Shown: in pieces, positions 44,472 to 55,802 of the stretch
How positions within the stretch are numbered: the stretch's first letter is position 1
Layout: every line of letters starts with the position of its first letter
Assembly (NCBI RefSeq): GCF_950023065.1
Contig: NC_088678.1
Location: 66,246,460-66,310,459, forward strand
Direction of reading: 5' to 3'
Source: Planococcus citri
Lineage: Eukaryota > Arthropoda > Insecta > Hemiptera > Pseudococcidae
DNA length: 64,000 nucleotides
Program-made: the position numbers and the translations under genes
The notes under the pieces: generated by a model
The model's input: only the letters and a program-made list of their open reading frames with translations
Databases searched by the model: none
What the model was told of the DNA's origin: nothing

Positions 44472-47400
44472 ATGAATTCAAAAACTAGCAACCAAAGCAG
44501 CATACAGCTCGATGAAGGCAGGCAGGAAAATTTACAGTAAATAATGACACCACAATTTAGAATGATTTGCAAAACCCAACCAAAGGTAACGAAAATTACA
44601 ATTAACCTAATTTATTGATTACAGAAACACACCAGTATCCCAACCATCGTCATTATGGTTCTCGAAGAGATTTTTAGTCGCTTTGTTTATGGCTATATGC
44701 CATGTGAATTCAGCTTTCAGTCGGAACATCAGTATCGCTCTTGTTGAGATGACCTACCCCAAAGAAATAAAAATTGGAAATTCAACCATCATTCAAGTAA
44801 GATACTAGATATGTACCTATCAAGCGAAATACGAAATAGAGTAAATTTCCCACTTTTGTGCTGGTGCCTCGTAAGTCATAATATTCAATTAATAACAAGG
44901 GCCTGATTTCAGCCACCAGAATTCGACTGGGATTCAACGACTGTTGGATTAATTCTGAGCATTTTTGCTTACGGAGGATTTGTGTCGTTTTTCGGCAGTT
45001 ACTTCGTGAGCTGAATAGGAGGAGCGACTTTTTGTGCTTTAACCATGATGTGGTCAGGGATCTTAACTGTATTACATCCGATCACCTTGCAGTACAGCTT
45101 TTTCTCATTTTTGGTGTGTCGATTCCTAGTTGGAATCTGCGAGGTAAAGATCAAGTTTCTTGTATCCTTTGACACTGTTTGGATATTATTAGCTTACAGG
45201 TATTAATCTACAAGGGTTCTCATTTTAACATCTATGCTTAGGGTTTATTGAATATAAGCATCACGGAAATATCTTCGCAATGGACCCCGAAAAATGAAAA
45301 ATCTAAACTTACCGCCATTTCTAATACCGGACTTAACATTGCTTTGACAATTGTACACGGAGTTAGCGCTTTTGTGGCTCACAACTGGGGCTGGCAAATG
45401 ATATTTTACGTCACAGGTAACATTTTCATGATTTTCATAGACGAAAAAAAAACTGTCTGAAGAAAATTTGCAACAATAGAAATTAATTTATCTGAATAAT
45501 AATGAACTGCCTCAGGGGGTATATTGTTGATTACGTCATCAGTTTGTTTCATTCTCATTAAAAATCGGCCTTCGGATGACAAACGGATATCTAAAGATGA
45601 GCTTATGTACATACAAGAAAGAACTTTAACTTCCCCCAAAAAACAGGTGAAAAAGCGAACTAAAAAATTCATAATGTAAAATTATCAACATCAACATTCA
45701 ACAATCTACGGTATTCATTTGGTTGACTTTTGCAGGTGAAGCATCCTTACAGGAAAATTATATCATCACCGGCAGTTTGGGCACTCCTAGTGAACAAATT
45801 CGCCATGATAACGGTTTTGACTTTCATAGGTACATTCCTCCCGATGTATGTCAAAGGTAAAAAAACGCATCAAATGTTTGGAAACAACCAAAGATCACGA
45901 CTAAACCTTCAAAATTACAGATCTAACTAACAAGGATATCAAAGAAGTAGGAATAATTTCTTCGATACCAAACACCGTCAACGTATTTATGCTTCCAATT
46001 TGTGGAATATTATTGGATTATGGAAAAAGCATCAGCATTTCAGAGACTCTGGTAACTTAAAATTTTTATCCTATAAAAGGCATTTCAATCGGCCGAGTCG
46101 ACTGGAGTAGTCTCAGTCGAGCACTGATAGATAGCTGAAACCAAAAAATAAGTCTTCATTCGATTTTTTTAAAAACTTGCATTCTTGCAAGGATGTTCGA
46201 TAGGTACCACCAAGAATTATTTATGGAAATTGTTTTGAAATTTTTCAAGCATATCTCCTGGGCAGAACACGCTCATCTACCTATAGACTTCATATTATTG
46301 AAAATCTTTGATTTCTTGCATGAGAAGAAGGCTTTAAAAAAATCTGACTTCGACAAAAATGAGTAAAAAAATGAAACTTTTCAATACCCCGAAATTGAAA
46401 TACATATGAATGTATTTTGAGTTGATATTAATCTACAGATGAATTTTAGCTGGGTGAGTGACCGGTAAGGTACATAGATCAGGGGTACCCAAAATGATGA
46501 GAATCATTTTTTTTTTTTTGTAAAAATTAGAAACATACTTACTTAGAAGAAATTGACAATTTTGATCAAAATTTGGGTTCATGGTTGAGTCATTCCACCT
46601 CAATTATTCGACCAACGTTTTTGAGTCATGGTCTTCGATTTCGCTCAATTTTTTTTTTCAATGTGTACGCACCCAATAAGTAAGAAACCCGCATTCAATT
46701 TGGTCCCTGCCCTTTCGGGAGGGGGGGGGGGTGAGGGGCTTCCATTATTTTCACATCGTCTCGAGGTACTCAACTTCAACATCGCATGGTTTCAAAGCTA
46801 TGATACTTTGATCAAAATTGATTTCACAGTTCAAAAGAGCATTGCATTTGGAACTTTTCAAGCATTTTGAAATTTTCAAAAGTTGAAAGTTGAACTTTCG
46901 AATTTCAAAATGGCGCTTCAAGTGGCTACTACCATTTAAAACTCTGAATAAATTTTCATAAATGTACCTCTTGATGCTTTTTTGAAATATTTTATTTTCG
47001 AGATTGGGCAAAATTTTCACAAAAAATCTGGGGCATATGATACATCGACTTGAATGTTTTTGGTGACGCTGAACGCGAATATGAGGTTAGATATTTGATT
47101 GGATCCCATCCATGGCCACTAGAACTTCCTCAAAGTGGGTCAAAGTCAAAAAAATGATATCATTCGTGTGACACATGAAATAGTATGTTTTCGATATCGC
47201 TGAACACAAATATAGCCTTAGTTTTTCAAATTGACCTCACCCATGGCCTCCAGAACCTCCCCAAATAGGTAAGAGTCCAATAAATGTGTAATTATTTCCA
47301 TATATGGGGTACATTCAAAAATCGTACGTCAAAAAACGTACTATTTAATGCATCACATGCCGCAGATTTTGTTGACATTTTTTCCCAAATTTGGGGGAGG

Positions 47401-48922
47401 GGGTGCTTCCCTCTCCATAAAAAGATCCCTTCTCGAAAATTGAATACTTTGAAAAAGCATCAAAAGGTACATATCTACGCAAATTTATTCAGAATTTTAA
47501 ATCGCAGCTCCTACTTACACTACAGCGCCATTTTGAAAATTTCAAAATACTTAAAAAGTTTAAAATGCATTCCCTTTTCAACTGTGAAATCAGTTGTGAT
47601 CAAAGTAAGTATCATAGCTTTGGAGATGCGCTGGCTAAAGTTGAGAGCCTCGAGACAATGTGAAAATAATTGAAGCCCCCCCATCCACCCTCTGAGGGGG
47701 CTGGAATCAAACCGATTGCGGTTTTCTCACTTATTGGGTGCGTAGACATTGTAAAAAAAAATGAGCGAAATCGAAAGACATGACTTGCAAAATTCCATTT
47801 TTTTGGTCGAGTTGACATGGAATGACCCAGTTTATATGTAGATATGTAGTATGTACCTACTTACTCGTAGTAAAACGTTTTTCAAGATGCCAAAAAAACG
47901 GCCAAAATTGACCAATTCAGACGAGAAAACCATGAAAAAATCAGCTTTTTGCATATTTTAAGGTCTTAGACCCATAAAATAATTCTCAAAAAAATATGTT
48001 ATACACATCCAGGTAAGATACATGCCCAGAAGATATGCACGAAAAATCTTCAAAAAATTTCCATAAAATATTTTAGAACTGAGTGGTGCTAACTTTTTTT
48101 TCGAATTTGTGAATTTCAAAAAATTTGAGATGAACAGCCTAAAAGTCGTGGAATTTTTTTGATTTTCAAAATTGGCGATAATCACTAAAAAAATTACCAG
48201 TAATTCATCAAAAATCACCAGTGTAACTCGTCTTCCAAAAATTACCAAAAAAGTAAAAAAGAAAAGTCTTGGAAAGTCATGTTGTGTAAATGATCATGAA
48301 ATCACGATCATTTCAGATGCACAAAATCTTAATCGGAGGTTCGCTCATCCTAACTGGTATTTTATTCGCAAGCGCAGCAATGATTTCCAATTTCATGGTA
48401 TCAATTGTGTGTTTTCTGCTGATTCAGACATTCCAATGTATCGGGGGTATGGTAACACAGTACGTATTTCAGTTTTTTATTACTCCTCAAGGTATGTAGG
48501 TTACCTACAAATGTACATACCAACATTCAAGTAAAACCCAATCATGATTTTTTTGCTCAGTGTAATCCTGATCAGCATCGCACCAAATAGTAGCAGCATA
48601 ATAGCAGGACTTACCACCTTTATAACTGCACTAAGCTCTATAGGAACACGTCATACGATGGCATTCATGACCACCAATCACGTAAGTACTTCCATTCAAC
48701 ATCAAGTAAAAAACGATGTTAATCGAAGTAAGCCAAATTGGAACTTATTTGCAGACTTTGGAAGAATGGAATTACTGTTTACTTCTAACGAGTGTTATTT
48801 CACTATTGGGTAGTGTATTATTCATATTGTGGGGATCTAGCGAAACTCAGCCGTGGTCAATTACATCGAGCGATGACCAAGACGATCAGAAAACCCAGAC
48901 GGACACAAAAGTGACAAAATAG
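44472..48922 (+). pseudogene. Gene G: SLC17-type transporter with one in-frame stop
   Basis: All ten exons and splice sites are present: 44472-44536, 44625-44796, 44913-45143, 45242-45416, 45516-45646, 45736-45856, 45921-46051, 48317-48459, 48561-48681, 48755-48922. Exon 3 reads YFVS then TGA at 45012-45014, where E and F have CGA (Arg) in the TM2-TM3 loop; this is a C-to-T change. Everything downstream is open. Exon 2 lacks one codon, so the TM1 Arg sits next to NISIALVEM instead of one residue further away. The usual AATAAA of the sister genes reads AATGAA (48982), with another AATAAA at 48997-49002. Young pseudogene, a polymorphic null allele, or an assembly error; 485 codons if the stop were read through. 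Confidence 0.85.
46586..47828. mobile_element. GGGTCATTCC-type inverted-repeat element in gene G intron 7
   Basis: Left end GAGTCATTCCACCTCAA (46587) and right end TTGACATGGAATGACCC (to 47828) are inverted copies; inverted similarity continues inward over about 250 bp (CACCCAATAAGT on one side, ACTTATTGGGTGCG on the other; TTTCGCTCA versus TGAGCGAAA). The same intron in E and F lacks it. No coding capacity; superfamily not decided. Confidence 0.75.
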
Positions 48923-49456
48923 TGATGTATTTTTACTTACAATACATTGTACCAAAAATAATGAATTATGTGTACCTTTTGAATGAAAATTGGACTAATA
49001 AAACACGAAAACAATAAAATAGGCGTCACTCGTATCAGCAATCAATCGAACAGTCTCCTTTTCTATTTATTCAAACTTCTGGAAATTTCATGGGGAGGCA
49101 ATTTTAAAAGAACAGGAATCAAAAAGAACTTTTTTTAAATCAAAATACCAAATTTAAAAAAATACTTAAATAAATACTTGCCTATATTTTTCTTGGGCAT
49201 ACGAAATATAGCACGTAATTTATCTCTAAACAACCGGCAAACAGGTCCGCACAATAAAAAATTCACGGATAATTCTCAAATAGATAAACAATTTTCTAAA
49301 ACAAGAACAAAAAAAAAACCAATTAGCTACCTCACGTTTACTTTTAGAATTAATGAAATACGTGATTTTGATGAAATTAGTAGAAAACAGTAACAGTGTA
49401 GTGAGTCAAGTTGTGAACTCGTGATAATTATTAAACTTAACGCTCGCAATATCAAG
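48923..49456. other. Intergenic G-H with likely gene H promoter
   Basis: Gene G 3' UTR, AT-rich DNA, then from about 49262 blocks shared with the gene I upstream DNA: TCAAATAGATAA, TAGAATTAATGAAA, AACAGTAACAGTG followed by TAGTGAGTCAAG, and ATATCAAG directly before the ATG. Confidence 0.5.
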
Positions 49457-52400
49457 ATGAAACCAGAGACGAACAATCAAAACATACAACTTGAAGACCA
49501 GCAAGAAAAATTATTGTAATGGATTTCCTTATACCATATTTGCAGATCAGTTCAAAAATTCTGCCAAAGGTAAATAATGACTTGAATTTTATACTAATTA
49601 CAGAAACACACCGATATCTCAAGCATCGCCATTATGGTTCTCGAAAAGACTGTTCGTCGCTGTGTTTATGGCAGTGTGCCAATTAAATTCAACCTTCATT
49701 CGGTCTAATGTTAGTATCGCAATTGTTGAGATGGCCTACCCGAAACAAATAATAATCGGAAATTCGACAGAAACTCAAGTAGGTAAAATATCTGACGTAA
49801 ATACCGAATTGAGTGACTTTATCAACAAGCATGATTAATATCAAGGGCTACGCTTTGTCAGCCTCCTGAATTTGACTTGGATTCTACAGAACTTGGATTA
49901 ATTCTTAGCGTGTTTTTTTGCGGAGGATTAGTGTCATTATTGGGCAGTTACATGGTGAGCAAACTTGGAGGAGCCAATTGCTTAGCACTAACCATGATAT
50001 TGTCAGGTATCATAACCGTATTAAATCCAATCAGCTTGCAGTATAATTTTTACTTATTTTTGGTGTGTCGTTTTATCGTCGGATTCTCCGAGGTAGGTAC
50101 CCAAAATGAAAATGAAGGTTCTCAGTCCTTTTTTAGCACTCTTCGATATTCATTTATAATCTCTACCAATAGGTAATAATAAGTTCATATCCGTAGAGTT
50201 TATTGAGTGTAAGCGTTGCGGAAGTATCCTCGCAATGGACACCGAATAATGAAAGATCCAAACTGGTTGCCATTACTGCCAGCGGGATTACCGTGGGTTT
50301 GACAATAGTGCATGCAGTCTGCGCTTCTGTGGCTTATGCTTGGGGCTGGCAAATGATATTCTATGCGACAGGTGAGAAAATCGTATTTGTATAGGAAATT
50401 CGTAGGAGCGGAAGCAAGCTCATCATAATTCGAATAATCATTCGTTTCAGGAGGTATGTCCTTGATTACGTCACTATTTTGCTTGATTTTTATTAAAAAT
50501 CGACCTTCGGATGATAAAACGATGTCTAAAGCAGAGCTCACCTACATACAAGAGAGAATTGCAACAGTTCCAAAAAAAGAAGTAAAACTCATCACTTGGT
50601 TTGGTTATAAAATTGATGTTATTTGGCTGATTTCTGCAGGTGAAGCATCCTTACAAAAAAATCATATTATCGGCAGCGGTTTGGGCAATTCTCGCCAACA
50701 AGTTCGCTATGACAGCAAGTATGACTTTTTTGTGCGTTTTCCTTCCAATGTACGTCAAAGGTAAGGAAATTTGCGTAACATTTTTCAATGATACGTTATT
50801 TTTAAATCTGATAAAATTTGAAAAGTTGATTCAATTTCAATAATCAAGTTTCATAAAACTTATTTTTTCTTTTACGTAAATGATTTTTTTTTTTTGGAAG
50901 TTGAAAATGTTTTGTATCAAAATCAGAAAACATTTAAAAAAATTTCATCAGAGATTTATGGAAATACGTATACTACAATTCAGATTATCAAAATTGCAGA
51001 TATAACCCAAAGAGATATCAATGAAGTGGGGATGATTTCTTCAATACCAAATGCTCTCAACATTTTTATGCTTCCAATTTGCGGAATATTCTTGGATTAT
51101 GGAAAAAACACACGTATTTCAGTGACTCTGGTAAATTATACATAAATATGAATTCAATTTGTTTCTTTAGAATCAAGCATGAAGAAGGGTACCTATTGGA
51201 AGAACAATAAATACTTTCTAAAACATTCTCATTCACAAAGAAAATTAGACTCGAGATTTAAAAATATCAAAAAGTTGCATTTTTTTCGATTAATTAATCA
51301 ACAATTTTAAATTATTACTCTTAAGCTCCACAATTCCAGTTAAGGAGGTGAAAGGCGTCTATCCACCGATTTGAACAACTATGTATGTGATAGAAATTGA
51401 CCCTACAAAAATATATGGTACACTTTTCAACTCCTTACGTCATTGCAAACCTCTCCAGAAAGGGCGAGATTGCTATTTCTATAAAAAAAATTATCAACTT
51501 TGAAAGTTTTTGGCCAAATTTTTTCAAACTAAAATATTATGTACCAAGAATGATTCATCTATGGGCATTTTCGAAGTTTTAGCAAATGTACTCGTAGGTA
51601 AATTCTCAGAAAAAGCTCCTTCAATGGTGCAATGTTTGAAAACGTACATGTTATGTTGTACCTTGTAAGCCTACAACATACTTGCACATTTTTTTTGGAA
51701 ATTTTTTCTACGATAGAAAACAATTAAAAATGCTAACACTAAATTTTTTGCCGGATTTCCACACAAAGCAATCAATTTTGATGATTTCTTCTAATCTTTC
51801 GGAATGCGTCATAAAAAAATGCATAAATACAAGAACAGGCGAATTTCGAATTGTCAAGAAAAAATGACATACATAAAATTATATATTTTGAAGAGCACTG
51901 ATTCTAATTCATGAAATCGTTCAATCCCAATACATATCAAATCTAAGCTCTCAAGGAAGAGTTAAAATTGGAACAAATTTTGAATGAATGTCAAAGTGTT
52001 TCGCTGATTCTCATTCAAATAATTATCTGGTCGGGCTGTCCGCATAGGGATTTATTGCACCCCCCCCCCCGGTCGATCCTCCAGGACAACTTTTTTCTTA
52101 AAGTGGGAGTCCTAAGGAAAATTTCCAGCCCTTTCCTAAAAAAAAACTGTCCCTACTTACAAAATGGCGGCCACTTTGATCGACAGGTTAACCGAAGCCG
52201 AAATCGCAGATTTTGCGTTCCAACATAGGACTTGCATGAAATTTTTTAAACCGTACAAAGTTGGATCAAAAGATCAAGCATAAATTCATCACCTGTCAAA
52301 ATTTCAAGTGCTAAAGTGCCTTTTTTTGATTTTTGGTGAATTTTTGAAAATCAAATTTACCTAGGCCAAAAATGAAGGAAAAAAATCAAAATTTTACCAA

Positions 52401-54860
52401 ATTGAAAAAGAAAACTAAAATTTGGAATATACCCTATTTTCGACATGCCAAATCAAATGGAAACTGTTTCAAACCGGTATGGGCAGTTCTAGAGCCTCCA
52501 GCAGATTTTTGAAACTCGAAATTTCCCAAAATTTCATCAAATGGGGATGGAAAGCCGAAATTCATTCTGCGAACTAATTTCAATACGCTAACTCTCGTAC
52601 GAAGTTGACTGCAGGTGGATTTCAAGTCCACCAGATTTTTGAAACTTGAAACTCCCACATCATTTTATCAAATGGAGTTAGCAAGCTGAAATTTATTTCG
52701 CGATTCAATTTCAATACGATATGAAGTCGACGGCATGGTAACTTCAATTGGTTTCAAAGCTTCCAGCTACTTTTTAGAAACTTCAATTTTCCAAAAAACG
52801 CCATACAAACTTTCAAACATTCGCTGGAGGCTCCAAAACGACTTTAAATCTATCAGCAATCGACTTCGTAGCGTATGGAAATTAGTTTGCAGAATGAATT
52901 TTCGGCTTTTCATCTCCATTTGATGACATTTTGGGAAACTTCGAGTTTCAAAAATCTACTGGAGGCTCCAGTAATTTTCAAAAAGTCGCTGGAGGCTCCA
53001 AAACAACTTGAAATCCAACCTGCAGTAGACTTCGTAGCGTGTTGAAATTAGTTCGCAGAATAAATTTCGGCTTTTGTCCATCCCTATTTGATGAAATTTT
53101 GGGAAATTTCGAGTTTCAAAAATCTGTTGGAGGCTCCAGAACTGCTCAAACCGGTTTGAAACAGTTTCCAATTGATTTGGCATGTCAAAAATAGGGTAGA
53201 TATATTCCAAATTTCAGCTTTCTCGTTCAATTTGGTAAAAATTTTGATTTTTTTCTCTCATTTTTGGCCTAATTTGATTTTCAAAAATTCACCAAAAATC
53301 GAAAAAGGCACTTTAGCACTTGAAATTTTGACAGGTGATAAATTTTTGCCTGATCTTTCGATCAACCTGTATACGGTTTAAAAAAATGTCGTGCAAGTCC
53401 TATGTTGGAACCCAAACTTTTTTCGAGGATAAGGGCTGGAAATTTTCCTTAAGACTCCCCCTTAGAAAAAAGTTATCCCAGAGGATCGTCGTGGGGGGTG
53501 CAATAGATCCTTATGGGGGCTCCTCGACTAATCACTTTCCTTGAAAACCAAAACTGGGTTTTTCAGAGGAAGATTAGGGCTCAAAATTTTGAAATACAAT
53601 GGTTATGAGATCTGAATTATTTCAGATACACAAGATAATAATCGGGGGCTCGTTCATCCTTATCAGTATTTTATTCGCAAGCACGGCGATGCTTTCAAAT
53701 TTTATTATATCGATCATTACTTTTCTACTGGTCCAGATATTGCTGCTCGTCATAGGTTTAACAACACAGTACGTTCTACGTTGTGTATGCTTTACTCAAT
53801 ACGTTTAGGAAATAATCAGGATTAGGTAAATTCAAATTCAAATCTAATTCTTGCATGTTTTTTTTTCGCAGGATAATTATTATCAGTATCGCTCCAAATA
53901 GTACTAGCATTATAGCAGGACTTTGTACGGCTATGAATGCACTGGGATCCACAATAGTACGCAATATGATAGCCTCTATGACCGACAGTCACGTAAGTAC
54001 ATACCGTACTTATTTCCATTAAACTCAAGCAAGGGAGGTATCTCAATTGGTAAACTATTTTTGATTCTGAATAGAGTAGGAGTACCCAACAATTAATCAT
54101 CGATCAAAATTTCAAAATGATAAAGTACGTTTTGAGATTTTTGGTGAATTCTTATAAAAATCAAACTTGAGCAAAAAATTGAAAAAAAAAATAAAAAAAT
54201 AAGCATCACCAAAAATTGATTTAGGCCTAAAATGTTGAAATTTGGTGGTTTGAAACCAACATCAGTCGACTCGACATGTGGAAATCAGCGTATAATACAA
54301 AGTTCAACTTTCTACCTTCATTTTGGTGAAATGTTGTGGAAATTCCAATTTTTAAAAATCTACTGGAGGCTCCAAAACTGCTCAAAATAGTTCTAAACCA
54401 TTTCCAATCGATTTGGTGGCTCCAAAATCAAATTTCAGCTTTCCAAGTCAATTTGGTAAAGTTTTTATTTTTCCCCATTTTTGGCCCAAATTTGATTTTC
54501 AAAAACTCATCAAAAATTAAAAAATGCACTTTTGCACCAAAAGTTTTGACTCGTAACTTATTTGTGCACGCTCTTTCGATCTAGCTGTATCTGGTTCAAC
54601 ATTTTTTGAACCACTTAGGATGCCTTCATAGTGAGCAAGAAATAGGACGACAGTCTAAAATAAACCGAATTAAAATCAATTTGCAGGCAGCCGAGGAATG
54701 GAACCGCTGTATATTAGTGATAAGTGGTATATCGTTGTTGGGCGGTGCGATTGTTATGCTATGGGGGTCCAGCGACGTCCAGTCCTGGTCATTTGTATCA
54801 AATACGAGTACTAAGCCAGACGAACAAGAAAACCAGATTAGACAAAAAGTGACCGAATAA
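49457..54860 (+). CDS. Gene H: complete SLC17-type MFS transporter
   Basis: Ten exons: 49457-49515, 49604-49778, 49862-50092, 50197-50371, 50451-50581, 50640-50760, 51000-51130, 53626-53768, 53872-53992, 54687-54860; 486 residues. N terminus MKPETNNQNIQLEDQQEKLL. TM1 FIRSNVSIAIVEM (Arg kept), sequon GNST, TM2 FDLDSTELGLILS (the Trp of the FxW motif is Leu), TM4 RFIVGFSE (Glu kept), loop SSQWTPNNERSK, WGWQMIFYATG, exon 6 AAVWAILANKFAMT, TM10 IAPNSTSIIAGLCT, end AEEWNRC and WGSSDVQSWS (Glu to Asp and Pro to Ser in the closing motif). AATAAA 54967-54972. Forms a pair with gene I. Introns 7 and 9 carry repeats. Confidence 0.9.
51131..52029. other. Left part of gene H intron 7
   Basis: AT-rich; includes AAGCTCCACAATTCCAGTTAA, also present in gene I intron 7 near 58890, so the intron is alignable between H and I. 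No gene. Confidence 0.55.
52030..53529. mobile_element. Long-inverted-repeat element in gene H intron 7
   Basis: Ends GTCGGGCTGTCCGCATAGGG and, inverted, GTCGAGGAGCCCCCATAAGG, each followed by an ATTGCACCCCCC run. Further in, AAAATGGCGGCCACTTTGAT, TTGACAGGTGAT and TGCCAAATCAAATGG-type blocks appear in inverted arrangement, and the middle has several GGAGGCTCCAGAACTGCTC copies. Same family as 16331-17932 and 1-145. Gene I lacks it at this intron. Confidence 0.78.
53993..54686. repeat. Repeat fragment filling gene H intron 9
   Basis: Diverged 'GGCTCCAG' family sequence (CTACTGGAGGCTCCAAAACT, TTTCCAATCGATTTGGTGG). Gene I intron 9 contains the same fragment, whereas intron 9 of D-G is only about 75-100 bp. 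The insertion therefore predates the H/I duplication. Confidence 0.7.
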
Positions 54861-55802
54861 TGCCTGATCAAAAAACCCAGACGAACATAAAAGTGACCAA
54901 ATACGAGTATAGTGATGGATTTCCTCTACATCGCACCATAAGAACATAAATTATGTGTACCCTTTGAATAAAAACTAGATACTTACAAGTACAAGTATAT
55001 TACCTTAATGATGAAATTTAAACCGAATGGTTTTAATGGAATAGCTTGCCAAAAAATTTCCCACTTAGCCCAGAGGTGGCCACTTAGAAAATAAAAAACA
55101 AAATTTCACCAAACTGATCTAGAAAGCTGGAGTGTAAACCCTATTTTTGACGCCTCCTCCTCCTCACCCCCTTCCGTTACATTGAAAACCGTTTTGAACA
55201 TTTCATGAACCCTCCAGCAAATTTTTCAAAGCTAAAATTTTCACAAAATTTTACCCGATGAAGTTGCAACGCTAAAATTTACATTTTGCTCTCATGTAGC
55301 ACTTCATGAAAATCTGGCATTTATTTCCAAAATGCCACTGGAAATTCCAGAACGGCTTGAAACCGACTTCTATCGCTTCAGAATGCTCAAATTATGGTTC
55401 ATCATTTCTAAAAACCCATCTTGGAGAGCGGCGTCCAGCAAATCTCAACCAGCCCAACCACTTGAAAAAAAATATATAAATCAAAAATAACCTTTCTTTT
55501 TTATCAAAATACGGAAAAGAAACAGTAATTTACGAGTATGTGTATGTCTAAACATACCGCAAACAATCACAATTAAGAATTTACGGATCATTTTCAAATA
55601 GATAACTAGACATTCCTGATAACGTACCATATCATTCGCTAAAACAAATACAAAAAGGCCAATCGGATACCTCGTATTTATCTAGAATTAATAAACTATA
55701 CGTGAATATGATGAAATTAAAAGGAAAACAGTAACAGTGCAGTGAGTCAAGTAGCAGCACGTGTGTGAACTAAAATTCATCTCGACGCTTCGCTATATCA
55801 AG
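54861..55802. other. Intergenic H-I with likely gene I promoter
   Basis: After the gene H 3' UTR (AATAAA 54967-54972) there is a degenerate stretch of the 'GGCTCCAG' repeat family (about 55020-55400). From about 55590 the DNA matches that upstream of gene H: TCAAATAGATAA, TAGAATTAATAAA, AACAGTAACAGTG followed by CAGTGAGTCAAG, and ATATCAAG before the ATG. Confidence 0.55.

Noticed and set aside
44472..48922. Gene G scored as an intact gene with an alternative splice skipping exon 3
   Set aside because: Skipping the 231-bp exon keeps frame but would remove TM2 and TM3, so a working transporter is unlikely.
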